A stretch of DNA of 48,905 bases from positions 1 to 48,905 of the forward strand of contig CAZTCB010000006.1 of assembly GCA_964612455.1 (NCBI GenBank). Reading direction: 5' to 3'. This DNA is from SFEB01 sp964612455 (GTDB lineage Bacteria > Bacillota > Clostridia > Christensenellales > CAG-314). Shown here piece by piece: positions 16,496-25,183 of the stretch (its first letter is position 1; each line of letters begins with the position of its first letter). Position numbers and translations under genes: made by a program. The notes beneath the pieces were generated by a model, which was given only the letters and a program-made list of their open reading frames with translations, made no database searches and was not told where the DNA came from.

Positions 16496-18004
16496 CTAAG
16501 ACTCGTCGGCGGGTAAAGTATCCTGCACCGCGTCGGTATCAGCGGGCGGAGCACTCGGCAACGGCGCGTCGTCCGCCATCTCCTGTATTGCCTCACGGGC
16601 ATCGTCATCGGCGCTCTTTTTGACGCCAACGTCGTCTTTCGCGACGGGAACGGGGGTTTTGTCATCAAAGAAGTGAACGAGTCTGCCAACCCACAACAAC
16701 GGGATATCGCCCGTCTCGCCGTTACGGTTTTTAGCAACTATGAGTTCCAACGGCATTGCGTCTTGATCCTCCGCATCGGGGGATTTGTTGATAAACAGTA
16801 CCATATCGGCGTCCTGCTCGATAGCTCCCGATTCTCTGAGGTCGCTCAACATCGGTTTGCGGTCTTTGTCGCGCTCAAAAAGACGGTTCATCTGACTGAG
16901 GGCGATAACGGGTACCTGTAGCTCTTTCGCCATTATTTTTAAATTTCTCGTAATATTGCTGACGTCCTGCTGTCTGTTTTCGCTCTTTTCGTCACCCTGC
17001 ATCAACTGCAGGTAATCGACAACTACAAGGTCGAGACCTTGTCTTGCTTTAAGGTTGCGGCACTTTGACATTATTTTGGCGGGAGTATTCAAGCTGCTGT
17101 CGTCGATAAAAACGTTTAGCCCCGATACCGCGTCGGACGCGGCAACGAGTTTTTTTAAATCGTCGGCAACCAGCCTTTCGCTACCAGTGACTTTACTCAT
17201 GCTAACGTTGGCAATGCCGCACATCAATCTTTGTACTATCTGAATACGCGGCATTTCAAGCGAAAAAATCGCACAAGTGTGTCCCCTTTGAGCGGCGTAC
17301 TCCACTATGTTGAGCGCGAAACTGCTTTTTCCGCAACCGGGACGAGCGGCAAGTATAAGTAAATCGCCGGGGTGTAAACCGTTGGTAAGTTTGTCAAATC
17401 TCTTAAACCCGGTCTTTATGCCGCTAAACGAGTCGGGATCTTTGTACAGTTTGTCGCAACGCGCGATAAACTCCCTTATCGTGTCGGAAATCTGAGACAA
17501 GTCGCTACCTTGATTTTTTTGCCCGACGTCAAAAATCGCTTTTTCGGCGGCGGATATCATTTTGGTCTTGTCGTCGGCTTGTTTCAATCCGCCGATGATA
17601 CCCGTGCATGCCCGTGCAATCCTGCGTTTCGCGCTCTCGCGCGTGACGATATCGAGATACCCCGAAAAATTTGCCGCCGTAGGTACGCCCGTCGCCAAAG
17701 CGGTGAGATAATCTATACCGCCCACCGAGTCCATCTCGGCGTTTCGCTCCAGCTCGTCGGCAAGAACCACAAAATCGAGTTTTTTGTTTTTGGCGGCGAT
17801 ACTCTGCATTGCTTTAAAAATCGTCTTGTGCGCAGGAGAATAAAAGTCGTCCTCCGTCAAATCCATCGCTATATCGTTGGCGACGTTTTCGTCCAGCAGG
17901 GCGCAAGCGAGCAAAGACTGCTCGGCGTCCAGATTGAAATAGGACATAGTCATCGCAACGGACGGATTGACGGACGTTTTTCCGTTGTTTGGTTTGTTTG
18001 CCAT
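16496..18004 (-). CDS. dnaB: Replicative DNA helicase
   Basis: The 502-residue hexameric helicase unwinds DNA at the replication fork. The N-terminal domain (about 22-130, FNLDAEQSLLACALLDE) binds primase. The RecA-like domain has Walker A ARPGCGKSS (220-228), Walker B VVVDYLQLM and the family's SQMNRLFERD and LRESGAIEQDADMVLF. A low-complexity acidic tail of about 50 residues ends the protein. The ATG at 18004 follows CGGAGAG. A start eight codons earlier is possible. A consensus promoter lies at 18057-18085, so it is transcribed separately from vanW. A weak hairpin (CTGCC/GGCAG) follows the stop, with no clear U-run, so read-through to glnS is likely. Confidence 0.95.
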   Translation of the reverse strand: MANKPNNGKTSVNPSVAMTMSYFNLDAEQSLLACALLDENVANDIAMDLTEDDFYSPAHKTIFKAMQSIAAKNKKLDFVVLADELERNAEMDSVGGIDYLTALATGVPTAANFSGYLDIVTRESAKRRIARACTGIIGGLKQADDKTKMISAAEKAIFDVGQKNQGSDLSQISDTIREFIARCDKLYKDPDSFSGIKTGFKRFDKLTNGLHPGDLLILAARPGCGKSSFALNIVEYAAQRGHTCAIFSLEMPRIQIVQRLMCGIANVSMSKVTGSERLVADDLKKLVAASDAVSGLNVFIDDSSLNTPAKIMSKCRNLKARQGLDLVVVDYLQLMQGDEKSENRQQDVSNITRNLKIMAKELQVPVIALSQMNRLFERDKDRKPMLSDLRESGAIEQDADMVLFINKSPDAEDQDAMPLELIVAKNRNGETGDIPLLWVGRLVHFFDDKTPVPVAKDDVGVKKSADDDAREAIQEMADDAPLPSAPPADTDAVQDTLPADES

Positions 18005-18056
18005 AGTAAACTCTCCGAAAATAAACAAACTCTGCCTTTTAGTTTTTTATCAATTT

Positions 18057-18085
18057 ATTATATAATAAAAGAGCGTTTTTTTCAA
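18057..18085 (-). promoter_or_regulatory. Sigma-A promoter of dnaB
   Basis: Minus strand TTGAAA (18085-18080), 17 bases, TATAAT (18062-18057). Confidence 0.8.
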
Positions 18086-18128
18086 GCACTTTAATAAAGT
18101 TGTGCGAGCTTTTTTAAAAAAATATTTG

Positions 18129-19445
18129 TTACTCTCGTTCTTTGCTACCCGTAACCATCAATCTATCCGTTGCTGCATATTCGTTAGTCCGAATGAGTCT
18201 GCTGCGTACTTTTTTGCCGTTTTCGTAATAATCGAGCCATCCTTGGCTTTTTAACCCTGTTTTTCCTTCGCTGACGACGACCGTCTGGTCTTTAAAAGTG
18301 ACCAGATGCGAATAACTCCCGTCGTCAATCACCGTTTTTGTCTTAAACGGAACGATTTCGGTTATTTCGCTCCTACGTACGACCTGATACTCCTTTTTAA
18401 TTCCGTATATTTCCACGCGGGCAACGCCGTTTTTTACCCCTGCAGCGATATAAATATCGCTACCCGTGTCGTTTAAAAACACGAGATCCGCCCCCGCATC
18501 GCTCACCATTGCGTCAAAACTCGGCATTACGTAACTACTGCGCAAAGAATGTTGACAAACCGTCTTTACCGTCACTCCGCCGAGCAACAACGCGTTGTAC
18601 AACGTAGTGCTCGCCTGACAAACACCGCCGCCGACTCCGTCGACATACTTTCCGTTGACGAGCACTTTTGCAATCTCGAAACCCCTGTCTGCCGTACGCT
18701 TGCCGACGGTTGCGTTAAAACTCACCCGTTCGCCGTCTTTTACGATTTTTCCGTTAAAAAAGTTCAATGCGAGAGCAATGTTGTTTTTCCTCTTTTTAGT
18801 ACTGCCGCCACAGTCTGTTTCAAACTCACTGCGTTTTTCGGTCGAGTTTAACGCCTCCGCAAGGCTCAGGTCTGGCAAAACGTTTTCGGTCGGTAGTTTC
18901 ATTGAAATGACGTTTTTTGCCTCGTAAAAACCGCGTACAACCTCGTCGTAAATTTTTTCGACATCTACGCGTACGCCTTCTTTTTCGGCAGTATAGGCAA
19001 ATTTTTCTTTGCCATCGGGATTGAAGGTTATCTTTGCGTCAACCGCCGCGCTGTTGACCTCGTCGCAAATTTCGTCGACAAAATTTTTAAATCCCGGCAA
19101 GACGTAACACACGCACTGTCCGCGCGTTAAGCCTTTTGCCTCGTTTTCCGACACCCACCTTCCTTTCGTTTCCGGCGAGCGATATACTACCCTTTTTGAC
19201 GTTTCGTCAGATGAAAATCCGCTTACGTTGTCTGCCAATCTATAGACGTAATCGCGATTGCCATAGCGCAGTTTTACCGCGATATCCCACGGATAAACCA
19301 CCGATGACCGTACCCCGTCCGCCTTTTTTGACGAAAAAACGATAAAATCCGCCGCCGAAGCTTTACCGATAAAAAATGCAAAAAAAACGATAAAAAAAAC
19401 GCTCGTCAGTCCAACGAGCGTAAAAAAATATTTACTTTTTTTCAT
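18129..19445 (-). CDS. VanW-family exported protein with G5 domain
   Basis: This 438-residue protein has an N-terminal membrane anchor or signal (about 8-31, hydrophobic, then KASA) and acts outside the membrane. A peptidoglycan-binding-4-like region (about 100-185) is followed by the VanW core with GKRTADRGFEIAKV, VDGVGGGVCQASTTLYNALL and RSSYVMPSFDA. A G5 domain closes the protein (about 355-425). VanW proteins are widespread in Clostridia and linked to the cell envelope, but their reaction is unknown, and despite the name there is no glycopeptide-resistance cluster here. The ATG at 19445 follows GGAGGT at only three bases, so a TTG seven codons upstream is possible. It sits 10 bases after the PHP gene. 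Confidence 0.88.
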   Translation of the reverse strand: MKKSKYFFTLVGLTSVFFIVFFAFFIGKASAADFIVFSSKKADGVRSSVVYPWDIAVKLRYGNRDYVYRLADNVSGFSSDETSKRVVYRSPETKGRWVSENEAKGLTRGQCVCYVLPGFKNFVDEICDEVNSAAVDAKITFNPDGKEKFAYTAEKEGVRVDVEKIYDEVVRGFYEAKNVISMKLPTENVLPDLSLAEALNSTEKRSEFETDCGGSTKKRKNNIALALNFFNGKIVKDGERVSFNATVGKRTADRGFEIAKVLVNGKYVDGVGGGVCQASTTLYNALLLGGVTVKTVCQHSLRSSYVMPSFDAMVSDAGADLVFLNDTGSDIYIAAGVKNGVARVEIYGIKKEYQVVRRSEITEIVPFKTKTVIDDGSYSHLVTFKDQTVVVSEGKTGLKSQGWLDYYENGKKVRSRLIRTNEYAATDRLMVTGSKERE

Positions 19446-19455
19446 ACGACCTCCG

Positions 19456-20286
19456 TTATTTGTCAATCAACGAAAGGATAAGGTCTGCCGTCGCCGTCGG
19501 CGGAACGTAAAAGGTACCGATGGGTACTCCGTATTTTTCACTGTGAAAATCGCTGCCTCCGAATACGCCGAGCCTGTACCTTTCGGCAAGGTATAGATAA
19601 AAATCACGCTCCATCATAGTATGCGAAAAATAACACGCCTCTATACCGTCCAACCCGAAATCGACGAGTTGACGGACGAAAACCTCTGTTTTTACGGTAT
19701 TTTTTCTTAGTTTTGCAGGATGCGCCAATACGGCAATACCGCCGTAATCTTTGGCTATACGTACGGCTTGTTTGGTTGTCAGTCGACGCGACGTAACGTA
19801 CGCCTGCCCGTCGGGACCGAGAAACCTCGCAAACGCGTCGGGCACGGACGAACAAATCCCTTGTCGAACGAGTTCGAGCGCAATATGGCTCCTTCCGACG
19901 ACATGACCGTCGTTTTCTTTTTTTATTCTTTCGTAATCGACGACGATGCCGAGTTCCTTAAGTTTGTCGACGAGGATGCGATTGCGACTCTCCCGCATGT
20001 CTCTGACGTTGTCTAACTCCGTCCTGAGCCGACCGTCGGTCAAATCCACCCCGTACGCCAACATATGCACTTCCGTCGCTCCGTCAAAAGCCGAAAGTTC
20101 TATACCGCCGAGTACCTTCAGTCGCGTCGTCTCGGCGGCAAGACGCGCCTCCTCTATGCCGTCGGCATTGTCATGGTCGGTAATCGCGATAACGTCAAGA
20201 CTGCTGTCGGCGCATCTTTTTACTATTTCCGTCGGCGTCAACGCGCCATCCGAAAAAACGCTATGTATATGTAAATCGCACTTCAT
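19456..20286 (-). CDS. PHP-domain phosphoesterase
   Basis: The 276-residue protein is a polymerase/histidinol phosphatase (PHP) domain enzyme. Metal-binding motifs are visible in order: DLHIHSVFSDG (4-14), ITDHDNADG (about 35-43), GIELSAF (about 61-67), HMLAYG, ahead of LAHPAKLR and GGSDFHSEKYG. This architecture matches the YciV/RNase AM and 3',5'-nucleoside bisphosphate phosphatase group, which acts on small nucleotides or RNA 5' ends. Substrate is not decided by sequence. It opens the PHP-vanW operon. There is no ribosome site, and TATAAT ends six bases before the ATG, suggesting leaderless expression. Confidence 0.9.
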   Translation of the reverse strand: MKCDLHIHSVFSDGALTPTEIVKRCADSSLDVIAITDHDNADGIEEARLAAETTRLKVLGGIELSAFDGATEVHMLAYGVDLTDGRLRTELDNVRDMRESRNRILVDKLKELGIVVDYERIKKENDGHVVGRSHIALELVRQGICSSVPDAFARFLGPDGQAYVTSRRLTTKQAVRIAKDYGGIAVLAHPAKLRKNTVKTEVFVRQLVDFGLDGIEACYFSHTMMERDFYLYLAERYRLGVFGGSDFHSEKYGVPIGTFYVPPTATADLILSLIDK

Positions 20287-20292
20287 ATTTTT

Positions 20293-20298
20293 ATTATA
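20293..20298 (-). promoter_or_regulatory. -10 element directly before the PHP start codon
   Basis: A perfect TATAAT (20298-20293) is followed by AAAAAT and the ATG. The matching -35 (TTTGTT, 16-base spacing) is poor. Confidence 0.4.
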
Positions 20299-20401
20299 CT
20301 ACAAATTTACCGAAAACAAAGTATTTTTTTTGCAGATAATATCAATAATTTAAAAAAAACGCAAAAAGGCAAAACTTTTCGGTTTTTTGTCGTTAATTCG
20401 T

Positions 20402-20430
20402 TTGTATTTTTGACTTAATCGTGGTAAAAT
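20402..20430 (+). promoter_or_regulatory. Candidate promoter of the scaffold-GGGtGRT operon
   Basis: TTGTAT (20402-20407), 17 bases, TAAAAT (20425-20430). An overlapping TTGACT at 20410 has no well-spaced -10. Confidence 0.4.
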
Positions 20431-20470
20431 TGCTATCGGTTAAAGTTATAGAAAGGAGTTGTATTGTTTT

Positions 20471-21160
20471 ATGGAATACTCTAAAGAAGTAAGAGAAATG
20501 TGTTACGTAAAAAAAGGTTGTGATCACGGCCCCGCGCCTATCCCAGAGGAAGGCAAATGGGTGTGCGCGAAAGAAATCAAAGATATCAGCGGTCTTTCTC
20601 ACGGTATCGGCGCATGCGCTCCTCAACAAGGTGCCTGTAAGCTCACGCTCAATATCAAAGACGGCATCATCAAAGAGGCGTTGGTGGAAACAATCGGTTG
20701 CAGCGGCATGACTCACTCTGCGGCAATGGCAGCCGAAATCTTGCCGGGAAAAACTCTGTTGGAGGCGTTAAACACCGACCTCGTATGCGACGCAATCAAC
20801 GTTGCGATGAGAGAGTTGTTTTTACAAATAGTTTACGGTCGCACCCAATCCGCTTTTTCCGACGCGGGTTTGCCCGTCGGTAGCGGTCTCGAGGATCTCG
20901 GCAAAGGTTTGCGCAGTCAGATAGGCACGATGTACGCCACCGAAGAAAAAGGCGCGCGTTATCTCGAAACGGCTGAAGGCTATATCACCAGATTGGCACT
21001 CGAGCAAGGCGAAATCATCGGGTACGAGTTTGTCCATATCGGCAAATTGATGCAATACGTCGCCGACGGCATGGACGGCAACGAAGCGTTAAAAAAAGCA
21101 ACCGGACGTTACGGCAGATTTGACGAGGCGGAAGAATACATCGTGCCTCGCAAACAATAA
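20471..21160 (+). CDS. NifU-like iron-sulfur cluster assembly scaffold protein
   Basis: The 229-residue protein resembles the U-type Fe-S scaffold domain, embedded in a longer chain specific to a clostridial family. The segment ETIGCSGMTHSAAMAAEIL-PGKTLLEAL (about 73-100) parallels the GCGS...GKTLEEA region of NifU/IscU. Cys49 and Cys56 (GACAPQQGAC), Cys77 and Cys106 are candidate ligands. A C-terminal 100-residue extension with little cysteine follows. AAAGGAG precedes the ATG. The gene is 15 bases upstream of the GGGtGRT gene. This pairing is a recurrent one, and the two products probably act together. The client protein is not known. Confidence 0.75.
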   Translation: MEYSKEVREMCYVKKGCDHGPAPIPEEGKWVCAKEIKDISGLSHGIGACAPQQGACKLTLNIKDGIIKEALVETIGCSGMTHSAAMAAEILPGKTLLEALNTDLVCDAINVAMRELFLQIVYGRTQSAFSDAGLPVGSGLEDLGKGLRSQIGTMYATEEKGARYLETAEGYITRLALEQGEIIGYEFVHIGKLMQYVADGMDGNEALKKATGRYGRFDEAEEYIVPRKQ

Positions 21161-21175
21161 GAAGGAGGAGACGAT

Positions 21176-22183
21176 ATGGAAATAAAATTTGAAGGTTTGG
21201 ATCGCAGAATAGAAAAAATCAATAGAGAATTGCCCGTTTACGGTATTAAAGACCTTGCCGAAGCAAAACAGATTTGCGACGACAACGGTATCAACGTCAA
21301 CGACGTCATCAAAGACATTCAACCTATCGCCTTTGACAACGCTGTGTGGGCATATATTGCGGGTACTGCCATCGCGCTTAAAAAACAAGCCAAGACGGCT
21401 TCGCAGGCGGCTGAGTGTATCGGTATCGGTTTGCAGATGTTTTGCGTGCCCGGTAGTGTGGCGGAACAACGCAAGGTCGGCATCGGTCACGGGAACCTTG
21501 CCGCAATGCTCCTCGACGACAAAACCGAGTGCTTTGCTTTCGTTGCGGGACACGAGAGTTTTGCTGCCGCGGAAGGCGCAATCGGTCTTTGCAAAATGGC
21601 AAATAAAGTGCGCAAAACGCCGCTACGCGTTATTCTCAACGGTCTCGGCAAAGACGCGGCGTATATCATCAGCCGCATCAACGGTTTTACCTACGTCAAG
21701 ACGGACTACGACTACGCAAGCGGCGAGTTAAAGATAGTAGAAGAACGCTCATTCAGTAAAGGCGAGCGCTCAAAAGTAAGGTGCTACGGTGCCAACGACG
21801 TCAACGAAGGCGTTGCCATCATGATTAAAGAAAACGTCGATGCGGGCATTACCGGCAACAGCACTAACCCGACGAGATTTCAGCATCCTGTCGCGGGCAC
21901 CTATAAAAAATGGTGCAACGAAAACGGAAAGAAATACTTTTCCGTTGCGTCGGGCGGCGGCACGGGACGTACCCTCCACCCCGACAACGTTGCGGCAGGT
22001 CCGGCGTCGTACGGTTTGACAGACACTATGGGACGTATGCACGGCGACGCTCAATTTGCCGGCAGCAGTTCCGTACCGGCTCACGTCGACATGATGGGTT
22101 TCATCGGCATGGGCAACAATCCTATGGTCGGCGCTACGGTCACTTGCGCGGTCGCGGTGGAAGAAGCGTTGCACAATATTTAG
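21176..22183 (+). CDS. GGGtGRT family protein
   Basis: This 335-residue soluble protein carries the signature SGGGTGRTLHPD (259-270) that names the GGGtGRT family. Other notable parts are GIGLQMFCVPGS (about 83-94), GHESFAAAEGAIGLCKMANK (about 125-144), NSTNPTRFQHP (228-238) and a glycine/methionine-rich end (MMGFIGMGNNPMVGA). Cysteines at 34, 81, 90, 119, 139, 203 and 247 could bind metal, but no classic CxxC ferredoxin motif exists. There is no signal peptide. The family has no established reaction. Its constant neighbour is the Fe-S scaffold gene just upstream, so a role in metallocluster handling or as a scaffold client is an inference. A strong terminator follows. Confidence 0.85.
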   Translation: MEIKFEGLDRRIEKINRELPVYGIKDLAEAKQICDDNGINVNDVIKDIQPIAFDNAVWAYIAGTAIALKKQAKTASQAAECIGIGLQMFCVPGSVAEQRKVGIGHGNLAAMLLDDKTECFAFVAGHESFAAAEGAIGLCKMANKVRKTPLRVILNGLGKDAAYIISRINGFTYVKTDYDYASGELKIVEERSFSKGERSKVRCYGANDVNEGVAIMIKENVDAGITGNSTNPTRFQHPVAGTYKKWCNENGKKYFSVASGGGTGRTLHPDNVAAGPASYGLTDTMGRMHGDAQFAGSSSVPAHVDMMGFIGMGNNPMVGATVTCAVAVEEALHNI

Positions 22184-22208
22184 ACAGATTGTTAAATAAA
22201 TTTTTACC

Positions 22209-22249
22209 AAAAAAAAGGGTATCTTTTTTCTCGAAAGATACCCTTTTTT
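22209..22249. terminator. Bidirectional terminator between GGGtGRT and MATE genes
   Basis: GGGTATCTTT (22217-22226) pairs perfectly with AAAGATACCC (22234-22243), with A-run before and T-run after. Confidence 0.9.
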
Positions 22250-22299
22250 GTTTTGGCAATTTTTTTAGTCTGTTCTCCGCCGCGTTTCACGGTATTTAT

Positions 22300-23673
22300 T
22301 TAAAGTACGTTTATCTTTGCGTTGACGGCGTTTTTAAGAATAAACCACGAGATAACGGCTGTTAAAAACTCCGCGATGGGAAAAGTCCACCACACCACGT
22401 CAGCCGCGGCGGGCGAAAGAGTAAACAAATACGCAATAGGAAAGACGAATATCACAAGTCTGAACAGTGCCGTCAAAAACGGTTTAAAGGCGTATCCGAG
22501 CGCCTGAAGAACGCCCTGCACCGCAACCGTAAACCCCATAAAAACGTATCCCGTCGACGCTATGCGCGTTGCTTTTTCGCAAACGTCTATGAGGTCTTGG
22601 GCAGAGCCGCCCGACAATGCAAACAACTGCGACAGCGGCTTGGCGATGACTTCAAACAAAACCGTTATCGTCGCCGTGACGATTAACGTATCGACGACGC
22701 CGCACTTGACGCAATACCGCGAACGCTCCCTGTCTTTCATACCGTAATTAAACGAAAGCACGGTAATAATCGTATTTGACAATCCGAAACAAGCAAACAG
22801 GGCTATCTGTTGAATTTTATAGTATATGCCGAAAGCGCCGACGAGTATCGTCGAATCCACGTCGGAAAAACCCAATATGACGTTCATGCCCGCCATCATG
22901 ACGGAAAGCAATCCTTGCATGACGGCAGCGGAAACGCCTATGGAATATATCCCCTTTACGACGTTTTTGTCCGGCTTGATAAATCTGAGACTTGCGCTGA
23001 CTTCTTTATTTTTGGCGTAATGAAAAAACATCGCTATCGCCAAAGACACGCACTGTCCCAATACCGTTGCCCATGCGGCGCCGCACACGCCCATGCCGAG
23101 AGGGAATATAAAAACGTAGTCAAACACTATATTGACGACTGCTCCCGCTATCTGAGCAATCGTAGAATACATGGTTTTGCCCGTTGACTGCAAAAACCTT
23201 TCGTAAACGGTAAAACCGATTGAACCGAAGGAAAGCGAAGAACATATCCTGAGGTACTGCGTACCCATCTCCGCCACCTGCGCGTTGTCGGTAAAAAGAC
23301 AAATAAACCACTCCGCACCGAACAGTCCGAACAACAAAAACACCGCATAAATCGCCAAAGCCAAAAATATACCGTTGCCGACTATTTTGTTTGCTTTTTC
23401 TTCGTTTTTTTCGCCCAAACTTTTTGAAAGCAATGCGTTTAAACCGACACCCGTCCCTACTCCTATCGCGATAATCAAAATTTGCACGGGGAAAGCGTAA
23501 GTCAACGCCTCATTGGCAAGCGCACCCACGTCTTTGATATTGGTAACGAAAACGCTGTCCACCACGTTGTACAACGCCTGCAAAATCATCGAAACCATCA
23601 TGGGTAAACCCATTTTCCAAAACAAGTTTTTCAACGGCTGCACCGCCATCTTGTTTTCTTTCGTCTCTTTCAT
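22300..23673 (-). CDS. MATE-family multidrug efflux transporter
   Basis: The 457-residue protein is a twelve-span MATE transporter that exports drugs or metabolites using sodium or proton gradients. The N-terminal LFWKMGLPMMVSMILQALYNVVDSVFV (about residues 16-42) and its second-half echo (SIGVSAAVMQGLLSVMMAGMNVIL) are typical. Length is normal. The ATG at 23673 follows AAGGAGAG. The promoter is about 90 bases upstream, and a terminator-like hairpin lies between it and the start, so expression is probably controlled by attenuation. Substrate cannot be predicted. Confidence 0.93.
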   Translation of the reverse strand: MKETKENKMAVQPLKNLFWKMGLPMMVSMILQALYNVVDSVFVTNIKDVGALANEALTYAFPVQILIIAIGVGTGVGLNALLSKSLGEKNEEKANKIVGNGIFLALAIYAVFLLFGLFGAEWFICLFTDNAQVAEMGTQYLRICSSLSFGSIGFTVYERFLQSTGKTMYSTIAQIAGAVVNIVFDYVFIFPLGMGVCGAAWATVLGQCVSLAIAMFFHYAKNKEVSASLRFIKPDKNVVKGIYSIGVSAAVMQGLLSVMMAGMNVILGFSDVDSTILVGAFGIYYKIQQIALFACFGLSNTIITVLSFNYGMKDRERSRYCVKCGVVDTLIVTATITVLFEVIAKPLSQLFALSGGSAQDLIDVCEKATRIASTGYVFMGFTVAVQGVLQALGYAFKPFLTALFRLVIFVFPIAYLFTLSPAAADVVWWTFPIAEFLTAVISWFILKNAVNAKINVL

Positions 23674-23690
23674 AAACTCTCCTTTTTTGG

Positions 23691-23740
23691 CAAAAAACAA
23701 AAGCGCGTAAATCCGAAAATCAATCGGACTTACACGCTTT
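23691..23740 (-). promoter_or_regulatory. Terminator-like hairpin in the MATE leader (attenuator candidate)
   Basis: Transcribed on the minus strand, a 17-bp stem (23740-23724 with 23716-23700, two G-U pairs, 7-base loop) is followed by TTGTTTTTTG. The two exceptions to pairing on the plus strand become G-U pairs only in the minus-strand RNA, so the structure belongs to the MATE transcript. A six-codon frame (ATG at 23749-23751, MSNESV) ends inside the left arm. Confidence 0.6.
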
Positions 23741-23762
23741 CGTTGCTCATTGACACGCGTAT

Positions 23763-23791
23763 ATTATATCAAATATTTTTTAAATTTTCAA
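23763..23791 (-). promoter_or_regulatory. Sigma-A promoter of the MATE gene
   Basis: Minus strand TTGAAA (23791-23786), 17 bases, TATAAT (23768-23763). Confidence 0.75.
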
Positions 23792-23852
23792 GCAAAAAAA
23801 GCATTTTTTTACTCATCGGGATTTAGTAACGTTTCCGAAATAAATCGATAAT

Positions 23853-23878
23853 AAAAGCACGCATATACGCGTGCTTTT
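23853..23878 (-). terminator. Terminator after the DUF1015 gene
   Basis: AAAAGCACGC (23853-23862) pairs with GCGTGCTTTT (23869-23878), loop of six bases. On the minus strand the stem ends in a T-rich tail. Confidence 0.8.
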
Positions 23879-23894
23879 AAATTGCTACTTAACT

Positions 23895-25133
23895 TTATCT
23901 TATTTTTTTGCTTTCGACGTAGTAGCGTTTTTCGGCAGCCTCGCCCATCGAGAAAGTTTTACGCGGGAAAGCACCGACTTTTAACACGTAGTCAAACAAA
24001 TCGTTTTTATCAAGCGGCGGCAAAGTGATACCGACGGCGTTTTTCGCCTTGTCGACAACGCCCTTGAGGTCATCGAGACCATGTACATAATCCACCGAGG
24101 ATTGCGGATGTGCCTTTAAATAAGCGTCAATATACTCCTGAACCTTACCGACGGCTACCGCTGCGTTTTTCGGAAGATTTATCTTTTCCTCACCCTTGTC
24201 GGCGGTGTAAATCAAACACTCGGCATCTCCACCGCAAACGGCTTTAAACCCGTCAAAAAAGTCTTTTTCGACGTTAAACACGGCACGATGGATAGGCTCG
24301 AAAACAAGCCCTTTATCGTGCAGGTTTTCTACCTCGACCAACGCAAAACGAGCGGGATGGGTATCCCATTGGTCCTGCGGGACGGATTTTTTGATTTCTT
24401 CCCAGCAAGCTTTCGCCGTAGCAAGGGAGTGATTGCCGTCACCCACTGCAAACTGCATTACCTCGTCGGCATTGCCGTAAAGGCGGGTGAGATAATCCTT
24501 GTCCATGAGTTTATCGAGTTTTTCAATCACCGCATCGGTATCGCTGATTTTATAACCGGTGACGTGACCGCCGTCCATATTGAGGTCAAAATCATAGAGT
24601 TTTTCCAGTTGGGCACGATTTTCGTACAGGTTTTCGATGATTTTTTGCTCTCTGTCGTCAATCAACAGCATGATATGGGGCAACTCGATGGGAGCGTTGA
24701 TACGAATTTTTTTACGGGGAGGTATACGCTCTATTACCGTGCCTTCGGTAGCGCGAATGAGTGCGTGATCCTCTCTCACGAAACTATAAGCCTCGAGATC
24801 GACGGCAAGAATGAGCCCGAGTCTCCTCGGAGTCAAAGCAGTACTACGATCAACAAGCACCATACAATTGCCTATATCTCTCAAAATACCCTGATCGAGG
24901 TACTTTTTCATGTTGGCGTTGATGTTGTCGATAATGGGCTGATTATCCCTCGACAAAAAAGCCTCGGGAAAAATAACGTTGAGCGTACTCGGCGCGTCGC
25001 CTACAAACTCGGCGAGTTGTTGCCAGTACTCGGGCTGGCTGGTAAATTGGTCGCAAGCCACGACAGCCCATTTGGTCATATCCACTTTTTCATTCGGCAT
25101 TAATACGTTGGGTGCCTTAATAATACTTTTCAT
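23895..25133 (-). CDS. DUF1015 family protein
   Basis: The 412-residue soluble protein belongs to the DUF1015 family, found across many bacteria and archaea. Recognisable parts are KWAVVACDQFTSQPEYWQ (about 21-38), a central FAVGDGNHSLATAKACWE (about 229-246, the family's (V)xDGHHRYxxA equivalent) and PARFALVEVENLHDKGL. Distant similarity of this family to the ParB/free-serine-kinase fold has been discussed, and the GDGNHS motif would fit a nucleotide-binding loop. No reaction is established, so I leave it unnamed. AAGGAG precedes the ATG. A 12-base palindrome (CGTCTTAAGACG, 25153-25164) lies just upstream. It is probably co-transcribed with cdaA, as I see no separate promoter. Confidence 0.8.
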   Translation of the reverse strand: MKSIIKAPNVLMPNEKVDMTKWAVVACDQFTSQPEYWQQLAEFVGDAPSTLNVIFPEAFLSRDNQPIIDNINANMKKYLDQGILRDIGNCMVLVDRSTALTPRRLGLILAVDLEAYSFVREDHALIRATEGTVIERIPPRKKIRINAPIELPHIMLLIDDREQKIIENLYENRAQLEKLYDFDLNMDGGHVTGYKISDTDAVIEKLDKLMDKDYLTRLYGNADEVMQFAVGDGNHSLATAKACWEEIKKSVPQDQWDTHPARFALVEVENLHDKGLVFEPIHRAVFNVEKDFFDGFKAVCGGDAECLIYTADKGEEKINLPKNAAVAVGKVQEYIDAYLKAHPQSSVDYVHGLDDLKGVVDKAKNAVGITLPPLDKNDLFDYVLKVGAFPRKTFSMGEAAEKRYYVESKKIR

Positions 25134-25183
25134 TTTATCTCCTTGTATTTAGCGTCTTAAGACGAGTTGTTTCGTTTTTAAAT

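Noticed and set aside
18129..19445. Vancomycin-resistance gene
   Set aside because: VanW is a family name only; no vanHAX or regulators are near, and homologues are common in susceptible Clostridia.
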